DNA of 64,000 nucleotides from Bradyrhizobium semiaridum (GCF_020329505.1 NZ_JAGKJJ010000004.1:1-64000); one strand, 5' to 3'; shown: positions 9,248-17,297, counted from the stretch's first letter. Notes: generated from the sequence alone by a model not told the origin. A program made the numbers and translations.

Positions 9248-9275
9248 TTGAATTTTATGGTGCGACGCACAATAT
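9248..9275 (+). promoter_or_regulatory. Candidate sigma-70 promoter for the GNAT gene
   Basis: TTGAAT at 9248-9253 and CAATAT at 9270-9275 are 16 bp apart in an AT-rich patch about 55 bp upstream of the acetyltransferase start. The match is reasonable but not strong. Confidence 0.35.
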
Positions 9276-9329
9276 AGGGCTTGCTAGGGACTCGACGCCT
9301 CCTCGAGGGCTACCACGAGGAGTTATGAA

Positions 9330-9953
9330 ATGAACAATGATTCTATTCGTTCGACGACCGCCAAGGGCACCGTGCGGACGCTGAGCCAGCAGGAGGAGCT
9401 TCCTCTGCTGCGCGATCACCTGTTGCGACTGGACCGAACCAGCCGCCACGATCGCTTTCATGGCTTCATCGACGACAATTTTATCCGCCGCTACGCCGAG
9501 CGTTGCGCCAATGACGGCACCGTCATCATCGCCTATTTCGAGGATGGCGTGGTGCGCGGGGCAGCCGAGCTGCATCCGCCGGAGCAGTCGCCGGACGCCC
9601 AGCCCGAGATCGCGTTCAGCGTGGAGCGGTCGGTACGGCGCAAAGGCGTCGGCAGCATCCTGTTCCGCAAGCTGATCGCCGAGGCGCATGCCAAGGGCTA
9701 CACCAGCCTGCGCATCACCACCGGCGCGCAGAACGATGCGATGCGGGCGCTCGCCACCAAGTTCGGTGCGCAGCTGACTTTCCGCCACGGCGAGTCCACC
9801 GGCAGCATCGACCTGACCGAGCAGACCCGGAAGGAGCCGGCGCCAGCCGCAGCCGCAATCACGCCGGTCGAGGCCGCACGCGCGATCGTCGACATGAACC
9901 GCGCCTATTGGCGCATGGTGATGCAGATGTCGGGCTGGGGCCGCGCGGCCTGA
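9330..9953 (+). CDS. GNAT-family N-acetyltransferase
   Basis: A 207-aa protein with a GNAT domain over about residues 20-165. The acetyl-CoA pyrophosphate-binding loop is SVERSVRRKGVGSILFRKLI (R-x-x-G-x-G, around residue 110), preceded by the strand IIAYFEDGVVRGAAEL and followed by GYTSLRITTGAQNDAMRALA. The last 40 residues are an alanine/proline-rich linker and a short helix. The ATG at 9330 has an excellent ribosome-binding site (cgaggag). A strong hairpin terminator follows. The acceptor is unknown. Confidence 0.85.
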   Translation: MNNDSIRSTTAKGTVRTLSQQEELPLLRDHLLRLDRTSRHDRFHGFIDDNFIRRYAERCANDGTVIIAYFEDGVVRGAAELHPPEQSPDAQPEIAFSVERSVRRKGVGSILFRKLIAEAHAKGYTSLRITTGAQNDAMRALATKFGAQLTFRHGESTGSIDLTEQTRKEPAPAAAAITPVEAARAIVDMNRAYWRMVMQMSGWGRAA

Positions 9954-9980
9954 CATTCGGATTGAATGAGAGCCACAGCA

Positions 9981-10013
9981 AAAAGGGCAATCCGCTCAGC
10001 GGATTGCCCTTTT
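9981..10013. terminator. Rho-independent terminator, bidirectional
   Basis: A perfect 15-bp stem (aaaagggcaatccgc / gcggattgccctttt) with a 3-nt loop, followed on the plus strand by gtttt and preceded by a run of A that becomes a T run on the other strand. It lies between the convergent acetyltransferase (plus) and 102-aa gene (minus) and can end both. Confidence 0.9.
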
Positions 10014-10038
10014 GTTTTGAACTAATGGCTGGCGAATT

Positions 10039-10347
10039 TCACGTACCGGTGCGCTTGCCGAGCACGACCTTGCGCACCACGCGGCGCTCGACCACGACGG
10101 AGCGCTGCGCGCCCTGTTCGCCGGCGATCACGCGGGTCGCGGTGCCGGTGCGGGCGCTGACGCGCGCGGTCTTCTTCACCTCGGCAAGCACGTCCTCGTA
10201 GGGCAGGCCCATCAGCGCCGAGGCGATCTCCGCCTGGGCCTCGACGTCATCGGTGATGCCGACGGCGGCGAAGATTGCTTCCTCCAGCGTCGGCGGATCA
10301 TGCCGCACGCGCCGTGTGCCATACTTGGTGTTCCAATCGCCGCTCAT
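10039..10347 (-). CDS. Conserved hypothetical protein, 102 aa
   Basis: A soluble 102-residue protein without signal or membrane segment. The N-terminus MSGDWNTKYGTRRVRHDPP is followed by a helical region (TLEEAIFAAVGITDDVEAQA, then EIASALMGLPYEDVLAEVKK) and a very basic tail with several VVVERRVVRKVV-type repeats. Basic C-terminus and acidic helical core could suit nucleic-acid or protein binding, but no family is recognised. The ATG at 10347 was chosen over the opening at 10404, whose extension is not protein-like. It may be the last gene of a DUF2161-monooxygenase operon, 89 bp after the latter. Confidence 0.7.
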   Translation of the reverse strand: MSGDWNTKYGTRRVRHDPPTLEEAIFAAVGITDDVEAQAEIASALMGLPYEDVLAEVKKTARVSARTGTATRVIAGEQGAQRSVVVERRVVRKVVLGKRTGT

Positions 10348-10436
10348 CGCCGCCTCGTTCTTGAATCGCGGGAGATACCTAAGCGCCCCAATGTTGCATT
10401 GCAATATGAATGTGGCGTGGCAATCCAGCCATGCAG

Positions 10437-10736
10437 CTAGAGCCTCTCAATCTTGTGAGCGTCGTAAAGTTCGATGGCCGTCGTGCCGTCGGTCAGGGAT
10501 TGCAGCGCGCGGACGAAGTCGCGTGACGCGGGGACGGCGAAATGCGCCGCCAGTGCGGCGCGGTCGGCCCATTGCTCGAAGAGCACCAGCCTGAGCGGGT
10601 TCTCGCAGTCGACATGGACGGCATGCGAGATGCAGCCGGGCTCGCCGCGGGAGCGATGGACATGCTCGAGGCTGAGGCGCCGCACCTCATCAACGCTGTC
10701 GGGGCGGGCGGTAACGCTTCCAGTGACCACGATCAT
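10437..10736 (-). CDS. ABM-domain putative quinol monooxygenase
   Basis: A 99-aa dimeric alpha/beta-barrel protein of the antibiotic biosynthesis monooxygenase (ABM/YgiN) type. Visible elements are the first strand MIVVTGSVTARPDSVDEVRR, the helix with HVHRSRGEPGCISHAVHVD, and LVLFEQWADRAALAAHF, the classical E-x-W-x-D strand. Family members oxidise quinols or small aromatics without a cofactor. It starts 9 bp after the DUF2161 gene stop, so they are co-transcribed. The actual substrate is unknown. Confidence 0.85.
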   Translation of the reverse strand: MIVVTGSVTARPDSVDEVRRLSLEHVHRSRGEPGCISHAVHVDCENPLRLVLFEQWADRAALAAHFAVPASRDFVRALQSLTDGTTAIELYDAHKIERL

Positions 10737-10745
10737 GGTGTCCCC

Positions 10746-11429
10746 CTAAGCTGAGGCTTCCACTGCCAAAACGTCGGTCGGTTGCTGCGGCCAGCGCTTC
10801 AGCGCGGCGCGGCCCGCATCAGTCAGCACATAGACACCGCGCTCGGCACGGTCGAACCAGCCATAGACATTATGCAGCAGGATCTTGCCGGCGTCGGGAA
10901 TGCCTTCGCGCAGGTCGCGCACCCGGCGCGGACCGTCCGACAGCGCCGAGGCGCAGGCCAGCGCCTGCTGCCGGTAGGCGGTCATGATCGGCGCGCGGGT
11001 CGAGCCGCCGAGCACCGGATCTCCCTTGCGCTTGCGATGCTCGGCGATCAGGCGCGAGCGCTTCTTCGGATTGCGCCTGACCGCTGTGGTCGGCGGCGCC
11101 ACCAGCACCTCGACATCGCCGCGATCACTGACGCCGAGCATGCCGAAACCGAGCCGGCGGCACAGGTTGCGATAACGCGCATCGCTCTCACGGCCCTTGC
11201 CGCGGGCGGAGATCTTGGCCGCGATCCAGACCTCGTCGGCGGCGCCGGCACGGTCGAGCGCCTGCAGGATCAGTTCGAGATTGAAGGCGAGCTTGAGTTC
11301 TCCGATCACGACAACAGGCGGGTCGCCGTCACTCAGCGCCACCAGATCGCAGCCGCCGACCTCGCCCTTGACCGTGAAGCCGAGCTTTTCGAGGAAGCGT
11401 TTGACGGGCAGATAGAGCGTGGTTTCCAA
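10746..11429 (-). CDS. DUF2161 protein, PD-(D/E)XK nuclease-like
   Basis: A 227-aa protein. The N-terminal METTLYLPVKRFLEKLGF and the triad region GGCDLVALSDGDPP with VVVIGELKLAF (Asp...E-x-K) look like the core of a PD-(D/E)XK nuclease fold; the family is described as DUF2161, a putative phosphodiesterase. The middle is basic (RRNPKKRSRLIAEHRKRKGD) and the last 70 residues resemble a winged helix (HNVYGWFDRAERGVYVLTDAG). Start is TTG at 11429, which fits the family's N-terminus. DNA binding is inferred. It is upstream of the ABM gene in one operon. Confidence 0.8.
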   Translation of the reverse strand: METTLYLPVKRFLEKLGFTVKGEVGGCDLVALSDGDPPVVVIGELKLAFNLELILQALDRAGAADEVWIAAKISARGKGRESDARYRNLCRRLGFGMLGVSDRGDVEVLVAPPTTAVRRNPKKRSRLIAEHRKRKGDPVLGGSTRAPIMTAYRQQALACASALSDGPRRVRDLREGIPDAGKILLHNVYGWFDRAERGVYVLTDAGRAALKRWPQQPTDVLAVEASA

Positions 11430-11531
11430 GAGGCAGGCTCCGGCGGCGGCCGAGGCCGCGACTCATTGCAGCAGCATAGCCCGGATGACCCCGCCTAGGC
11501 GGAATTTGCCCGGGCCGCGGTCCACCGGCTA

Positions 11532-11717
11532 TTGTCGGTCACCAACCAGGAGCACTCGCCGACCTATGGCGAGCGCCCGGTGTGGGAACGCAAAGTCGTC
11601 ACCATCGGGTTCACCGGCACCTATACCGAAGATACCGCCGAAACCGAAGGCATCGCGCTCGCCGGCAAGCAGAGCATCCGCTTCAGGTCGAAGCTGCGGC
11701 TCTTGATCCCCGATTAG
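11532..11717 (+). pseudogene. Truncated GrlR-like protein, C-terminal remnant
   Basis: About 58 codons match the C-terminal lobe of the two complete GrlR-like proteins in the window: here NQEHSPTYGERPVWERKVV, IGFTGTYTED and ALAGKQSIRFRSKLR, against NHEHTPSQGERPVFGGKEV, IGFSGSYDGD and ALAGKRSIRFKAVLR in the gene that begins six bases later. Nothing homologous precedes residue VTNQEH; an in-frame TAG is at 11496. No ribosome site is seen before the TTG at 11532. Best read as the surviving 3' end of a tandemly duplicated gene. Confidence 0.7.
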
Positions 11718-11723
11718 GCGCCA

Positions 11724-12419
11724 ATGCGGAACGGGCTCTACAAGGTCGAGGTGACGAGCACGCGCGGTTTTGGCCGCGGCGTGACCGTTGTGCGCGACGG
11801 CAGGATCTTTGGCGGCAATGGCGGCTATGCCTTTGCCGGGCGCGTTGCAGGATCGGACGCGGAGCCTGTTCTCGAGATCAACAGCGTGCTGCGCAATGTC
11901 GGCGGCGACTACGCACCGCTCGACGGCGTGAAGCCGTTCGCGCTGAAGGGGCGGTGCGACAGCGCGGACCATCGCTTCGACGGGCACACGCCGCTGCTCG
12001 GCGGCGATGTCACTGCCGTGATGACCGCGCTGAGCGAGGAGGCGGCGCCGCCGGCGCGCCGGAACGGCCCTAACGGCATCGTCAACGGCCTCTATTCCCT
12101 GACCATCCGCATGCTCGACGGCATCAATGCCGCGAACACCGGCCTGATGCTGCTGCACGACGGCAGCATCCGCGGCGGCGACGCGTTCTTCACCTATCTC
12201 GGCGCCTATGAGAGCGCCGGCGGCCGCTGGAAAGGCGAACTGATCAACCACGAGCACACGCCGAGCCAGGGCGAACGCCCGGTGTTCGGCGGCAAGGAAG
12301 TCGGCATCGGCTTCTCCGGCAGCTACGACGGCGACGGCGCAGTCGGTGAAGCCACTGCGCTCGCCGGCAAGCGCAGCATCCGGTTCAAGGCGGTGCTCAG
12401 GAAACTGGTCGCGATCTAG
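11724..12419 (+). CDS. GrlR-like protein with two tandem domains, 231 aa
   Basis: This soluble protein contains two copies of a lipocalin-like domain: NGLYKVEVTSTRGFGRGVTV from residue 3 and NGLYSLTIRMLDGINAANTG from about 116. Each has the strand DGxIxGG (VVRDGRIFGGN; LLHDGSIRGGD) that marks the GrlR family, named after the negative regulator of the enteropathogenic E. coli type III system. The first half is more diverged than the second. No T3SS gene is present here, so regulation of secretion cannot be claimed. A truncated relative precedes it and a third copy is at 24219. Confidence 0.75.
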   Translation: MRNGLYKVEVTSTRGFGRGVTVVRDGRIFGGNGGYAFAGRVAGSDAEPVLEINSVLRNVGGDYAPLDGVKPFALKGRCDSADHRFDGHTPLLGGDVTAVMTALSEEAAPPARRNGPNGIVNGLYSLTIRMLDGINAANTGLMLLHDGSIRGGDAFFTYLGAYESAGGRWKGELINHEHTPSQGERPVFGGKEVGIGFSGSYDGDGAVGEATALAGKRSIRFKAVLRKLVAI

Positions 12420-12455
12420 TTAGTTAGCGCGTGTCGTTACTCACCTGGCTGCGCC

Positions 12456-13136
12456 TTAAACCCGCCCGTTCACCGGCAGCAATGCGCCGGTGACGGCGCT
12501 GGCGGCGTCGCTGGCGAGGAACAGGATCACGTCGGCGAGTTCCTTCGGCGTCACCCATTTGGAGACGTCGGCCTTCGGCATCGCGGCGCGGTTGGCCGCG
12601 GTGTCGATGATCGAGGGCAGCACGGCATTGACCGTGACCTTGCCCTTGAGCTCGGCCGCGAGCGACTCGGTGAGGCGGTGCACGCCGGCCTTCGAGGCCG
12701 CGTAGGGGCCCATGCCGGACGCCGCCTGCAGCGCGCCCAGCGCGCCGATGTTGATGATGCGTCCGGCGCCGCTCTTCGTGAGGTGGGGGATGGCGGCCTG
12801 CGACGTGTTCAGCGCGGTCATCACGTTCATCGCATACATGCGCTGCCAGGTCTTCGGATCGCCGTCGCTGACGGCCTCGAAGGTGAAGCCGCCGGCGATG
12901 TTGATCAGCCCGTCGAGCCGGCCGAAATGCGCCGCCGCCTTGTCGATCGCCGCCTTGGCCTGCTCGGCGTCGGTAAGATCGACGCCACCCAACTCGATGC
13001 GCTCGGCCGTCGCCGCCCCAGACGATGTGGCATGATCGATGCCTGCCATCCGCGCGCCGCGTGCCAGCGCCTCTTCGGCAACGACCTTGCCGAGCGCGCC
13101 GAGGGCGCCGGTGATGACGATGGCTTTTCCGTTCAT
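12456..13136 (-). CDS. SDR-family oxidoreductase lacking the catalytic serine
   Basis: A 226-aa Rossmann protein. The cofactor motif ITGALGALGKVVAEEA (TGxxxGxG variant) begins at residue 8; the NAG equivalent is INIAGGF. The active-site tyrosine/lysine are present in YAASKAG (about residue 147), but the residue 13 before the tyrosine, normally Ser, is Ala (RIINIGALGALQ). The C-terminus (VTGALLPVNGRV) is standard. The missing serine may lower dehydrogenase activity or allow another reaction. It is convergent with the GrlR-like gene and divergent from an SGNH hydrolase. Confidence 0.8.
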   Translation of the reverse strand: MNGKAIVITGALGALGKVVAEEALARGARMAGIDHATSSGAATAERIELGGVDLTDAEQAKAAIDKAAAHFGRLDGLINIAGGFTFEAVSDGDPKTWQRMYAMNVMTALNTSQAAIPHLTKSGAGRIINIGALGALQAASGMGPYAASKAGVHRLTESLAAELKGKVTVNAVLPSIIDTAANRAAMPKADVSKWVTPKELADVILFLASDAASAVTGALLPVNGRV

Positions 13137-13257
13137 GGCAGTCTCCGTCCGCGCAACAGGCAGGCACTCACTATGATCAGGCGGAATTCATTTGCAACGC
13201 CGCGAATTTCGCGTCCTAGTGCTGGCATCAGATCAATTCGCGCAAAGGATGTCCGTG

Positions 13258-13956
13258 ATGTCCGCGCCCCGGCCATGTGAAACCCATCCCGATATCGTCA
13301 GGTTCGACTATGGACTGCCGCATTTCGCGCGGGCACTCAAGCATCAGCGCAAGATCAGGCTGGTGGCGCTCGGATCGTCGTCGACCGCGGGCGCCGACAA
13401 CATCCTGCCGTATCCGCCGCGCCTCGAGATGCTGCTGCGGCAACGCTTCTTTGCGCGGATGATCGACGTGATCAACCGCGGCATCGGCGGGCAGGAGGCG
13501 CCGGAGGAATTCGCGCGCATCGAGTCCGACGTGGTCGCCGAACAGCCGGTGCTGGTGGTCTGGCAGGTCGGCACCAATGCCGTCTACAAGAGCTACAATC
13601 CGGCCGAGGTGCGCGCCACGCTGGAAGCGGGGCTCGACATGCTTGCCGCGCTTCCGCTCGACGTCGTGGTGATGGATTCCCAGTACACCGAAGCCATCGT
13701 CGGCACGCCCGACAAGCTTGCCTTCGCCAACACGATCATGTCGATGATCGCCGAGGTCACTGCCGTCAGACGGGTCAACCTGTTTCGCCGCTTTGCGCTG
13801 ATGAAGCGCTGGGTCGACGACGGCATTCCGCGCGCCGAGCTCGACGATGGCGGGCAGCTCCATACCAGCGAATGGGCAACCGGTTGCATCAGCTGGGCCC
13901 TGTTCGATGCGACCGATGCAGCTCTGGAGGCGGAAGGCGTCGCGCAATCTACGTAA
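13258..13956 (+). CDS. SGNH/GDSL-family hydrolase
   Basis: A 232-aa protein of the SGNH fold without a signal peptide. Block I is VALGSSSTAGAD (nucleophile Ser; GSS replaces the usual GDS), block II Gly is in INRGIGGQEAP, block III Asn in WQVGTNAVYK (GxND is GTN), while the block V Asp/His pair appears as DDGGQLHTSEWATG. Esterase or lipase activity on small acyl esters is probable. The ATG at 13258 has AAAGG nine bases upstream, which decides it over the ATG at 13249. The substrate is unknown. Confidence 0.75.
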   Translation: MSAPRPCETHPDIVRFDYGLPHFARALKHQRKIRLVALGSSSTAGADNILPYPPRLEMLLRQRFFARMIDVINRGIGGQEAPEEFARIESDVVAEQPVLVVWQVGTNAVYKSYNPAEVRATLEAGLDMLAALPLDVVVMDSQYTEAIVGTPDKLAFANTIMSMIAEVTAVRRVNLFRRFALMKRWVDDGIPRAELDDGGQLHTSEWATGCISWALFDATDAALEAEGVAQST

Positions 13957-14061
13957 GACTACGGGGGTGGCCGGGATGGATAAAATTTGCGGCAGTTCCG
14001 TAAGTCGATTGCAGAATCCTGTCCCGTAGAAGCGGACTCCGATCAAGGCAGGGGTTTGTGC

Positions 14062-14265
14062 ATGGGAAATCTTCCGGACCACGGTTTACCGCTCGTTCAG
14101 CTTAAGGAGCAGCGGCGCGATCTCGTGGTGGCGCTGCAGAATCGCAAAGGACCGGTGAGCAGCTGGGAATTGATGCAGATCGCAGCGATCCAGCAGGCGA
14201 TCTCGGCATTCGAAGACGTGATCGCCGATCTCGATGCCGAACTCGAGCTCGAGGCTGCGGCTTAA
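14062..14265 (+). CDS. Conserved hypothetical small protein, 67 aa
   Basis: A short acidic helical protein (VQLKEQRRDLVVALQNRKGP then QIAAIQQAISAFEDVIADLD), with coiled-coil-like heptads over most of its length and no signal peptide. The chosen ATG follows caggggtttgtgc. It lies between the SGNH hydrolase and the convergent phosphatase gene, whose stop is adjacent. No known family; dimerisation through the helices is inference. Confidence 0.6.
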   Translation: MGNLPDHGLPLVQLKEQRRDLVVALQNRKGPVSSWELMQIAAIQQAISAFEDVIADLDAELELEAAA

Positions 14266-15009
14266 TCAGGCCTGCAGGTAGCGGCCTTCAAAGGCCTTGC
14301 GCTCGGCCGGTCCGAGACCGAGGCCGTCGCGGAAATAACGGTCGAGGCTGCCGTATTCGGCGTCGATCGCCTCGAATGCGGCATTCAGGAACGCCGCCTG
14401 AACCGTGCCGAGCACCTGTTTCACCTCATCGGGAAGGTCGGTGCTGTGGGCCGGATCGCGCTTGTAGAACTGGTTGGTGAGCATGTAGTCCTCGGCGATC
14501 ACCTCGGTGGGCACGCCGAGCGCATGCAGGATCAGCGCGCAGGCAAAGCCGGTGCGGTCCTTGCCGGCGGTGCAGTGGATCACCAGCGGCGCGCGATCCT
14601 CCAGCAGATGGGCGAACAGCGTGCGGTAGCGCTCCGTGTTGTCGCGCACATAGCCGCGATAGGAGTCGCGCATCACCTCGACCGCATCGTCCTTCGACAG
14701 ATCCCGCGTCGCAGCGATCGCGCGCAGCGCGGCAACCACCGTCGGCTCGACAGGCAGCGAATGCACGGTGACGTCGCTCATGCCGCACAGCGCCTCGGCG
14801 CGCTCGGCGACGCCGCGGAAGTCGAACGCGCTCTTAATCCCGAGCGCACGGACGACGGCGACGTCCTGCTCGGTGAGATGCGCAAGGTGGTTGGAGCGGA
14901 AGATCTGGCGCCAGCGCACCGTGCGTCCGTCTTGCGTCCGGTAGCCGCCGAGATCGCGAAAATTGCTGGCGCCGGCGAGGTTGAGATGACGGGCAGGGGC
15001 TTCGGACAT
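14266..15009 (-). CDS. Tyrosine/serine protein phosphatase (cysteine-based)
   Basis: A 247-aa phosphatase of the bacterial Tyr/Ser type. The N-terminus has the conserved LAGASNFRDLGGYRTQDG; the P-loop is IHCTAGKDRTGFA (C-x5-R, Cys about residue 158), followed by the helical region LGVPTEVIAEDYMLTNQF. Substrates of this group include phosphotyrosine proteins and phosphoinositides; bacterial roles vary. The ATG at 15009 matches the family start; sequence upstream of it is low quality. It stands alone, divergent from an MliC-like gene. Confidence 0.85.
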   Translation of the reverse strand: MSEAPARHLNLAGASNFRDLGGYRTQDGRTVRWRQIFRSNHLAHLTEQDVAVVRALGIKSAFDFRGVAERAEALCGMSDVTVHSLPVEPTVVAALRAIAATRDLSKDDAVEVMRDSYRGYVRDNTERYRTLFAHLLEDRAPLVIHCTAGKDRTGFACALILHALGVPTEVIAEDYMLTNQFYKRDPAHSTDLPDEVKQVLGTVQAAFLNAAFEAIDAEYGSLDRYFRDGLGLGPAERKAFEGRYLQA

Positions 15010-15104
15010 GGGGCGGGCCTGTTGCAGCGGACGAGGTCTTGGCGCAAGGACTGGCGCATAACTTGATGCAGCAAGGTCTATAACGGGCGCGTGAGGGGGA
15101 GAAT

Positions 15105-15413
15105 ATGACTTATCGCGGGATGGCCATTGCCGCCGGCACAATTCTGTTCGCTGTCCTCGGTTCCTCCGCGGCATCGGCGCAATCCGCCTTCCGGAATTAT
15201 CGCTGCGCCGACGGCACGCAGTTCGTCGCATTGTTCATTGGGAGTTCACGCGCCAATCTGCAACTCGACGGCAAGGCGGTGCTGCTGAAGAAGCGGTTCG
15301 CGCTGACCGGCGCCCGCTATGGCGGGGGCGGGGTTACGCTCCAGATCACCCGGGCCGGGGCGACCCGGCTGAAGCATGGCAAGCAGCCGTGGACGGCTTG
15401 CGAGCCGGCATAA
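15105..15413 (+). CDS. MliC-like secreted lysozyme-inhibitor family protein
   Basis: A 102-aa protein. Residues 1-25 are a signal peptide (cleavage near SAASA-QS). The mature part resembles the MliC/PliC fold: FRNYRCADGTQFVALF, then LDGKAVLLKK, then LTGARYGGGGVTLQITRAG, ending with PWTACEP. Conserved cysteines at both ends would make the typical disulfide. The GARY-type stretch carries the residue that inserts into C-type lysozymes in the family. Lysozyme inhibition is therefore plausible but is an inference from a short divergent sequence. The ATG at 15105 has gaggggga just upstream. Confidence 0.6.
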   Translation: MTYRGMAIAAGTILFAVLGSSAASAQSAFRNYRCADGTQFVALFIGSSRANLQLDGKAVLLKKRFALTGARYGGGGVTLQITRAGATRLKHGKQPWTACEPA

Positions 15414-15436
15414 ACGCAATGCCATGAAAAAAGGGC

Positions 15437-15453
15437 CGAAACGCTGCGTTTCG
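15437..15453. terminator. Possible hairpin between convergent genes
   Basis: Stem cgaaacg/cgtttcg with a 3-nt loop, flanked by partly pairing ggg/cct bases and a run of A on the left. It lies between the MliC-like gene and the convergent DUF2735 gene. The plus-strand T tract is weak; the minus strand reads into a better T run. Confidence 0.45.
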
Positions 15454-15516
15454 ACCTTCCTTATTGTTGTGACGCCGTCTGACGATGTCGCATTCCGCTC
15501 CGCTGTTGCATCGGCA

Positions 15517-15717
15517 TCAGTGGTCGCGGCCCGGCTTGGCGTCGTCGATGGCTGCCTGATGATACCAGCTCTCGCTGCACAGGCTGGTCTCGACCTGGGT
15601 GGCAAGCTCGAGCGCCGTCCGTGCCTCGCCGTAACGGCGCCCGCCGAGAGCGGCGCGGCCCCCGGCCGGGAATTGATAGATCTTGGCAGATCCCTGATTT
15701 TGGCCCGTGGTGATCAT
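15517..15717 (-). CDS. DUF2735 protein, divergent from glnII
   Basis: A 66-aa soluble protein with the family pattern GSAKIYQFPAGGRAALGGRR at residues 9-28 and SWYHQAAIDDAK near the C-terminus. DUF2735 genes in rhizobia are found beside glnII, as here, and are thought to belong to nitrogen control, although no biochemical role is established. The start at 15717 has a ribosome site (aggaga, reading ggagact on the minus strand). Its promoter must lie in the 545-bp gap shared with glnII. Confidence 0.85.
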   Translation of the reverse strand: MITTGQNQGSAKIYQFPAGGRAALGGRRYGEARTALELATQVETSLCSESWYHQAAIDDAKPGRDH

Positions 15718-16262
15718 TTCAAAAGTCTCCTTGGCCGGAAACGCGAGCCTCCATGGTGCGCCCGACTCTTTTGCGTGTGGTTACCCAGATTTTGATATCG
15801 GCCGACGCCCGCGGGCGCGCAAGCTGACCAAGAAGGAGGCAGTTTCTGTCCAATCCTTGTGCAAATAACGGTTTGCATCCAGCGAGGCAGGAAGCACCTG
15901 ACCAACGCTTGAGCGGGCACGATGGTTGCCGGCGAGCGACCTTCGGGACCAAAACTGTCACACGACGGTGCCGCAGCTTTAATCGGAGAGGGTGGCGCAA
16001 GCGGGATTTGCCGGAGAATCGGGCGGTCGGCGGCTGCCGAAGGCGGATTCCGGCCGCCTGCGGCGCATGCCAGCCGCGCTCCTATGCCGCAGCCAAAAAT
16101 GCAATGTCCGCTGTGGACATCGGCGGAAAGGCTCGGTGCCGCAGTGCAGCGACTGGCATTTTAATTGCTTAGAAGGAAACGGCCGATGGTGGCCGGGTAC
16201 GCGTGGGGCGACCGACTGGCTTTCGGTTCCTCGCGGTTTTGCATCATCAACAGAGAGGTTCA
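15718..16262. promoter_or_regulatory. Shared regulatory region of DUF2735 and glnII
   Basis: This 545-bp non-coding gap separates divergent genes. It contains two clean dyads: TGCAAA-N6-TTTGCA at 15860-15877 and ATGTCC-N5-GGACAT at 16104-16120, plus the sigma-54 promoter annotated separately. The second dyad lies about 35 bp upstream of the sigma-54 site. The geometry of either resembles NtrC-type sites, but the exact NtrC consensus is not matched, so binding is inference. No open frame in the gap looks like a gene. Confidence 0.65.
16154..16169 (+). promoter_or_regulatory. Sigma-54 (-24/-12) promoter of glnII
   Basis: The sequence tggcattttaattgct has GG and GC separated by exactly 10 bp and matches the TGGCA-N6-TTGC consensus. 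It ends 93 bp before the glnII start, which puts transcription initiation near 16180. glnII of Bradyrhizobium is known to be NtrC- and sigma-54-dependent, so this assignment agrees with established biology. Confidence 0.88.
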
Positions 16263-17297
16263 ATGACCAAGTACAAGCTCGAGTATATCTGGCTCGACGG
16301 ATATACGCCGACGCCGAGCCTGCGCGGCAAGACGCAGATCAAGGAATTCGCGTCGTTTCCGACCCTCGAACAGCTTCCGCTGTGGGGCTTCGACGGCTCG
16401 TCCACCAATCAGGCTGAAGGCCACAGCTCTGACTGCGTGCTGAAGCCGGTCGCCTGCTATCCCGACGCCGCGCGCGAGAACGGCGTGCTGGTGATGTGCG
16501 AAGTGATGATGCCGGACGGCAAGACCCCGCACGCCTCGAACAAGCGCGCCACCATTCTGGACGACGAAGGCGCCTGGTTCGGCTTCGAGCAGGAATACTT
16601 CTTCTACAAGGACGGCCGCCCGCTCGGCTTCCCCGAATCCGGTTACCCGGCGCCGCAGGGCCCGTACTACACCGGCGTCGGCTACAAGAACGTCGGCAGC
16701 GTTGCCCGCAAGATCGTGGAAGAGCATCTCAATCTCTGCCTCGCCGCCGGCATCAACCACGAAGGCATCAACGCCGAAGTGGCGAAGGGCCAGTGGGAAT
16801 TCCAGATCTTCGGCAAGGGCTCCAAGACCGCCGCTGACCAGATGTGGATGGCCCGCTACCTGCTGCTGCGCCTCACCGAGAGCTATGGCATCGACATCGA
16901 ATTCCACTGCAAGCCGCTCGGCGACACCGACTGGAACGGCTCGGGCATGCACGCCAACTTCTCGACCAAGTACATGCGCGAAGTCGGCGGCAAGGAGTAC
17001 TTCGAGAGCCTGATGAAGGCGTTCGACAAGAACCTGATGGACCACATCGCGGTCTATGGCCCCGACAACGACAAGCGCCTGACCGGCAAGCACGAGACCG
17101 CGCCCTGGAACAAGTTCAGCTATGGCGTGGCGGACCGCGGCGCTTCGATCCGCGTCCCGCACTCCTTCATCAACAACGGCTACAAGGGCTATCTGGAGGA
17201 CCGCCGTCCGAACTCGCAAGGCGACCCCTACCAGATCGCTTCGCAGATCCTGAAGACGATCGCCGAGGTCCCGACCGGCGCGAAGGCTGCGGCCTAA
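16263..17297 (+). CDS. glnII: Glutamine synthetase type II (eukaryote-like)
   Basis: A 344-aa enzyme making glutamine from glutamate, ammonia and ATP. Diagnostic segments are YKLEYIWLDGYTPTPSLRGK at the start, LPLWGFDGSSTNQAEGHSSD, WFGFEQEYFFYKDGRPLGFP (catalytic metal-binding glutamate), and the C-terminal RVPHSFINNGYKGYLEDRRP. This is the GSII form of rhizobia, not the adenylylated GlnA, so it is controlled by transcription. The ATG at 16263 is preceded by agagagg. A sigma-54 promoter lies upstream and a hairpin terminator downstream. Confidence 0.98.
   Translation: MTKYKLEYIWLDGYTPTPSLRGKTQIKEFASFPTLEQLPLWGFDGSSTNQAEGHSSDCVLKPVACYPDAARENGVLVMCEVMMPDGKTPHASNKRATILDDEGAWFGFEQEYFFYKDGRPLGFPESGYPAPQGPYYTGVGYKNVGSVARKIVEEHLNLCLAAGINHEGINAEVAKGQWEFQIFGKGSKTAADQMWMARYLLLRLTESYGIDIEFHCKPLGDTDWNGSGMHANFSTKYMREVGGKEYFESLMKAFDKNLMDHIAVYGPDNDKRLTGKHETAPWNKFSYGVADRGASIRVPHSFINNGYKGYLEDRRPNSQGDPYQIASQILKTIAEVPTGAKAAA

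Noticed and set aside
11532..11717. The truncated GrlR copy as an intact small gene
   Set aside because: Homology starts in the middle of the domain and an in-frame stop lies just upstream; a pseudogene explains it better.
15773..15786. Second sigma-54 site for the DUF2735 gene on the minus strand
   Set aside because: GG-N10-GC spacing is present but the -12 core is ACGC rather than TTGC; too weak to call.
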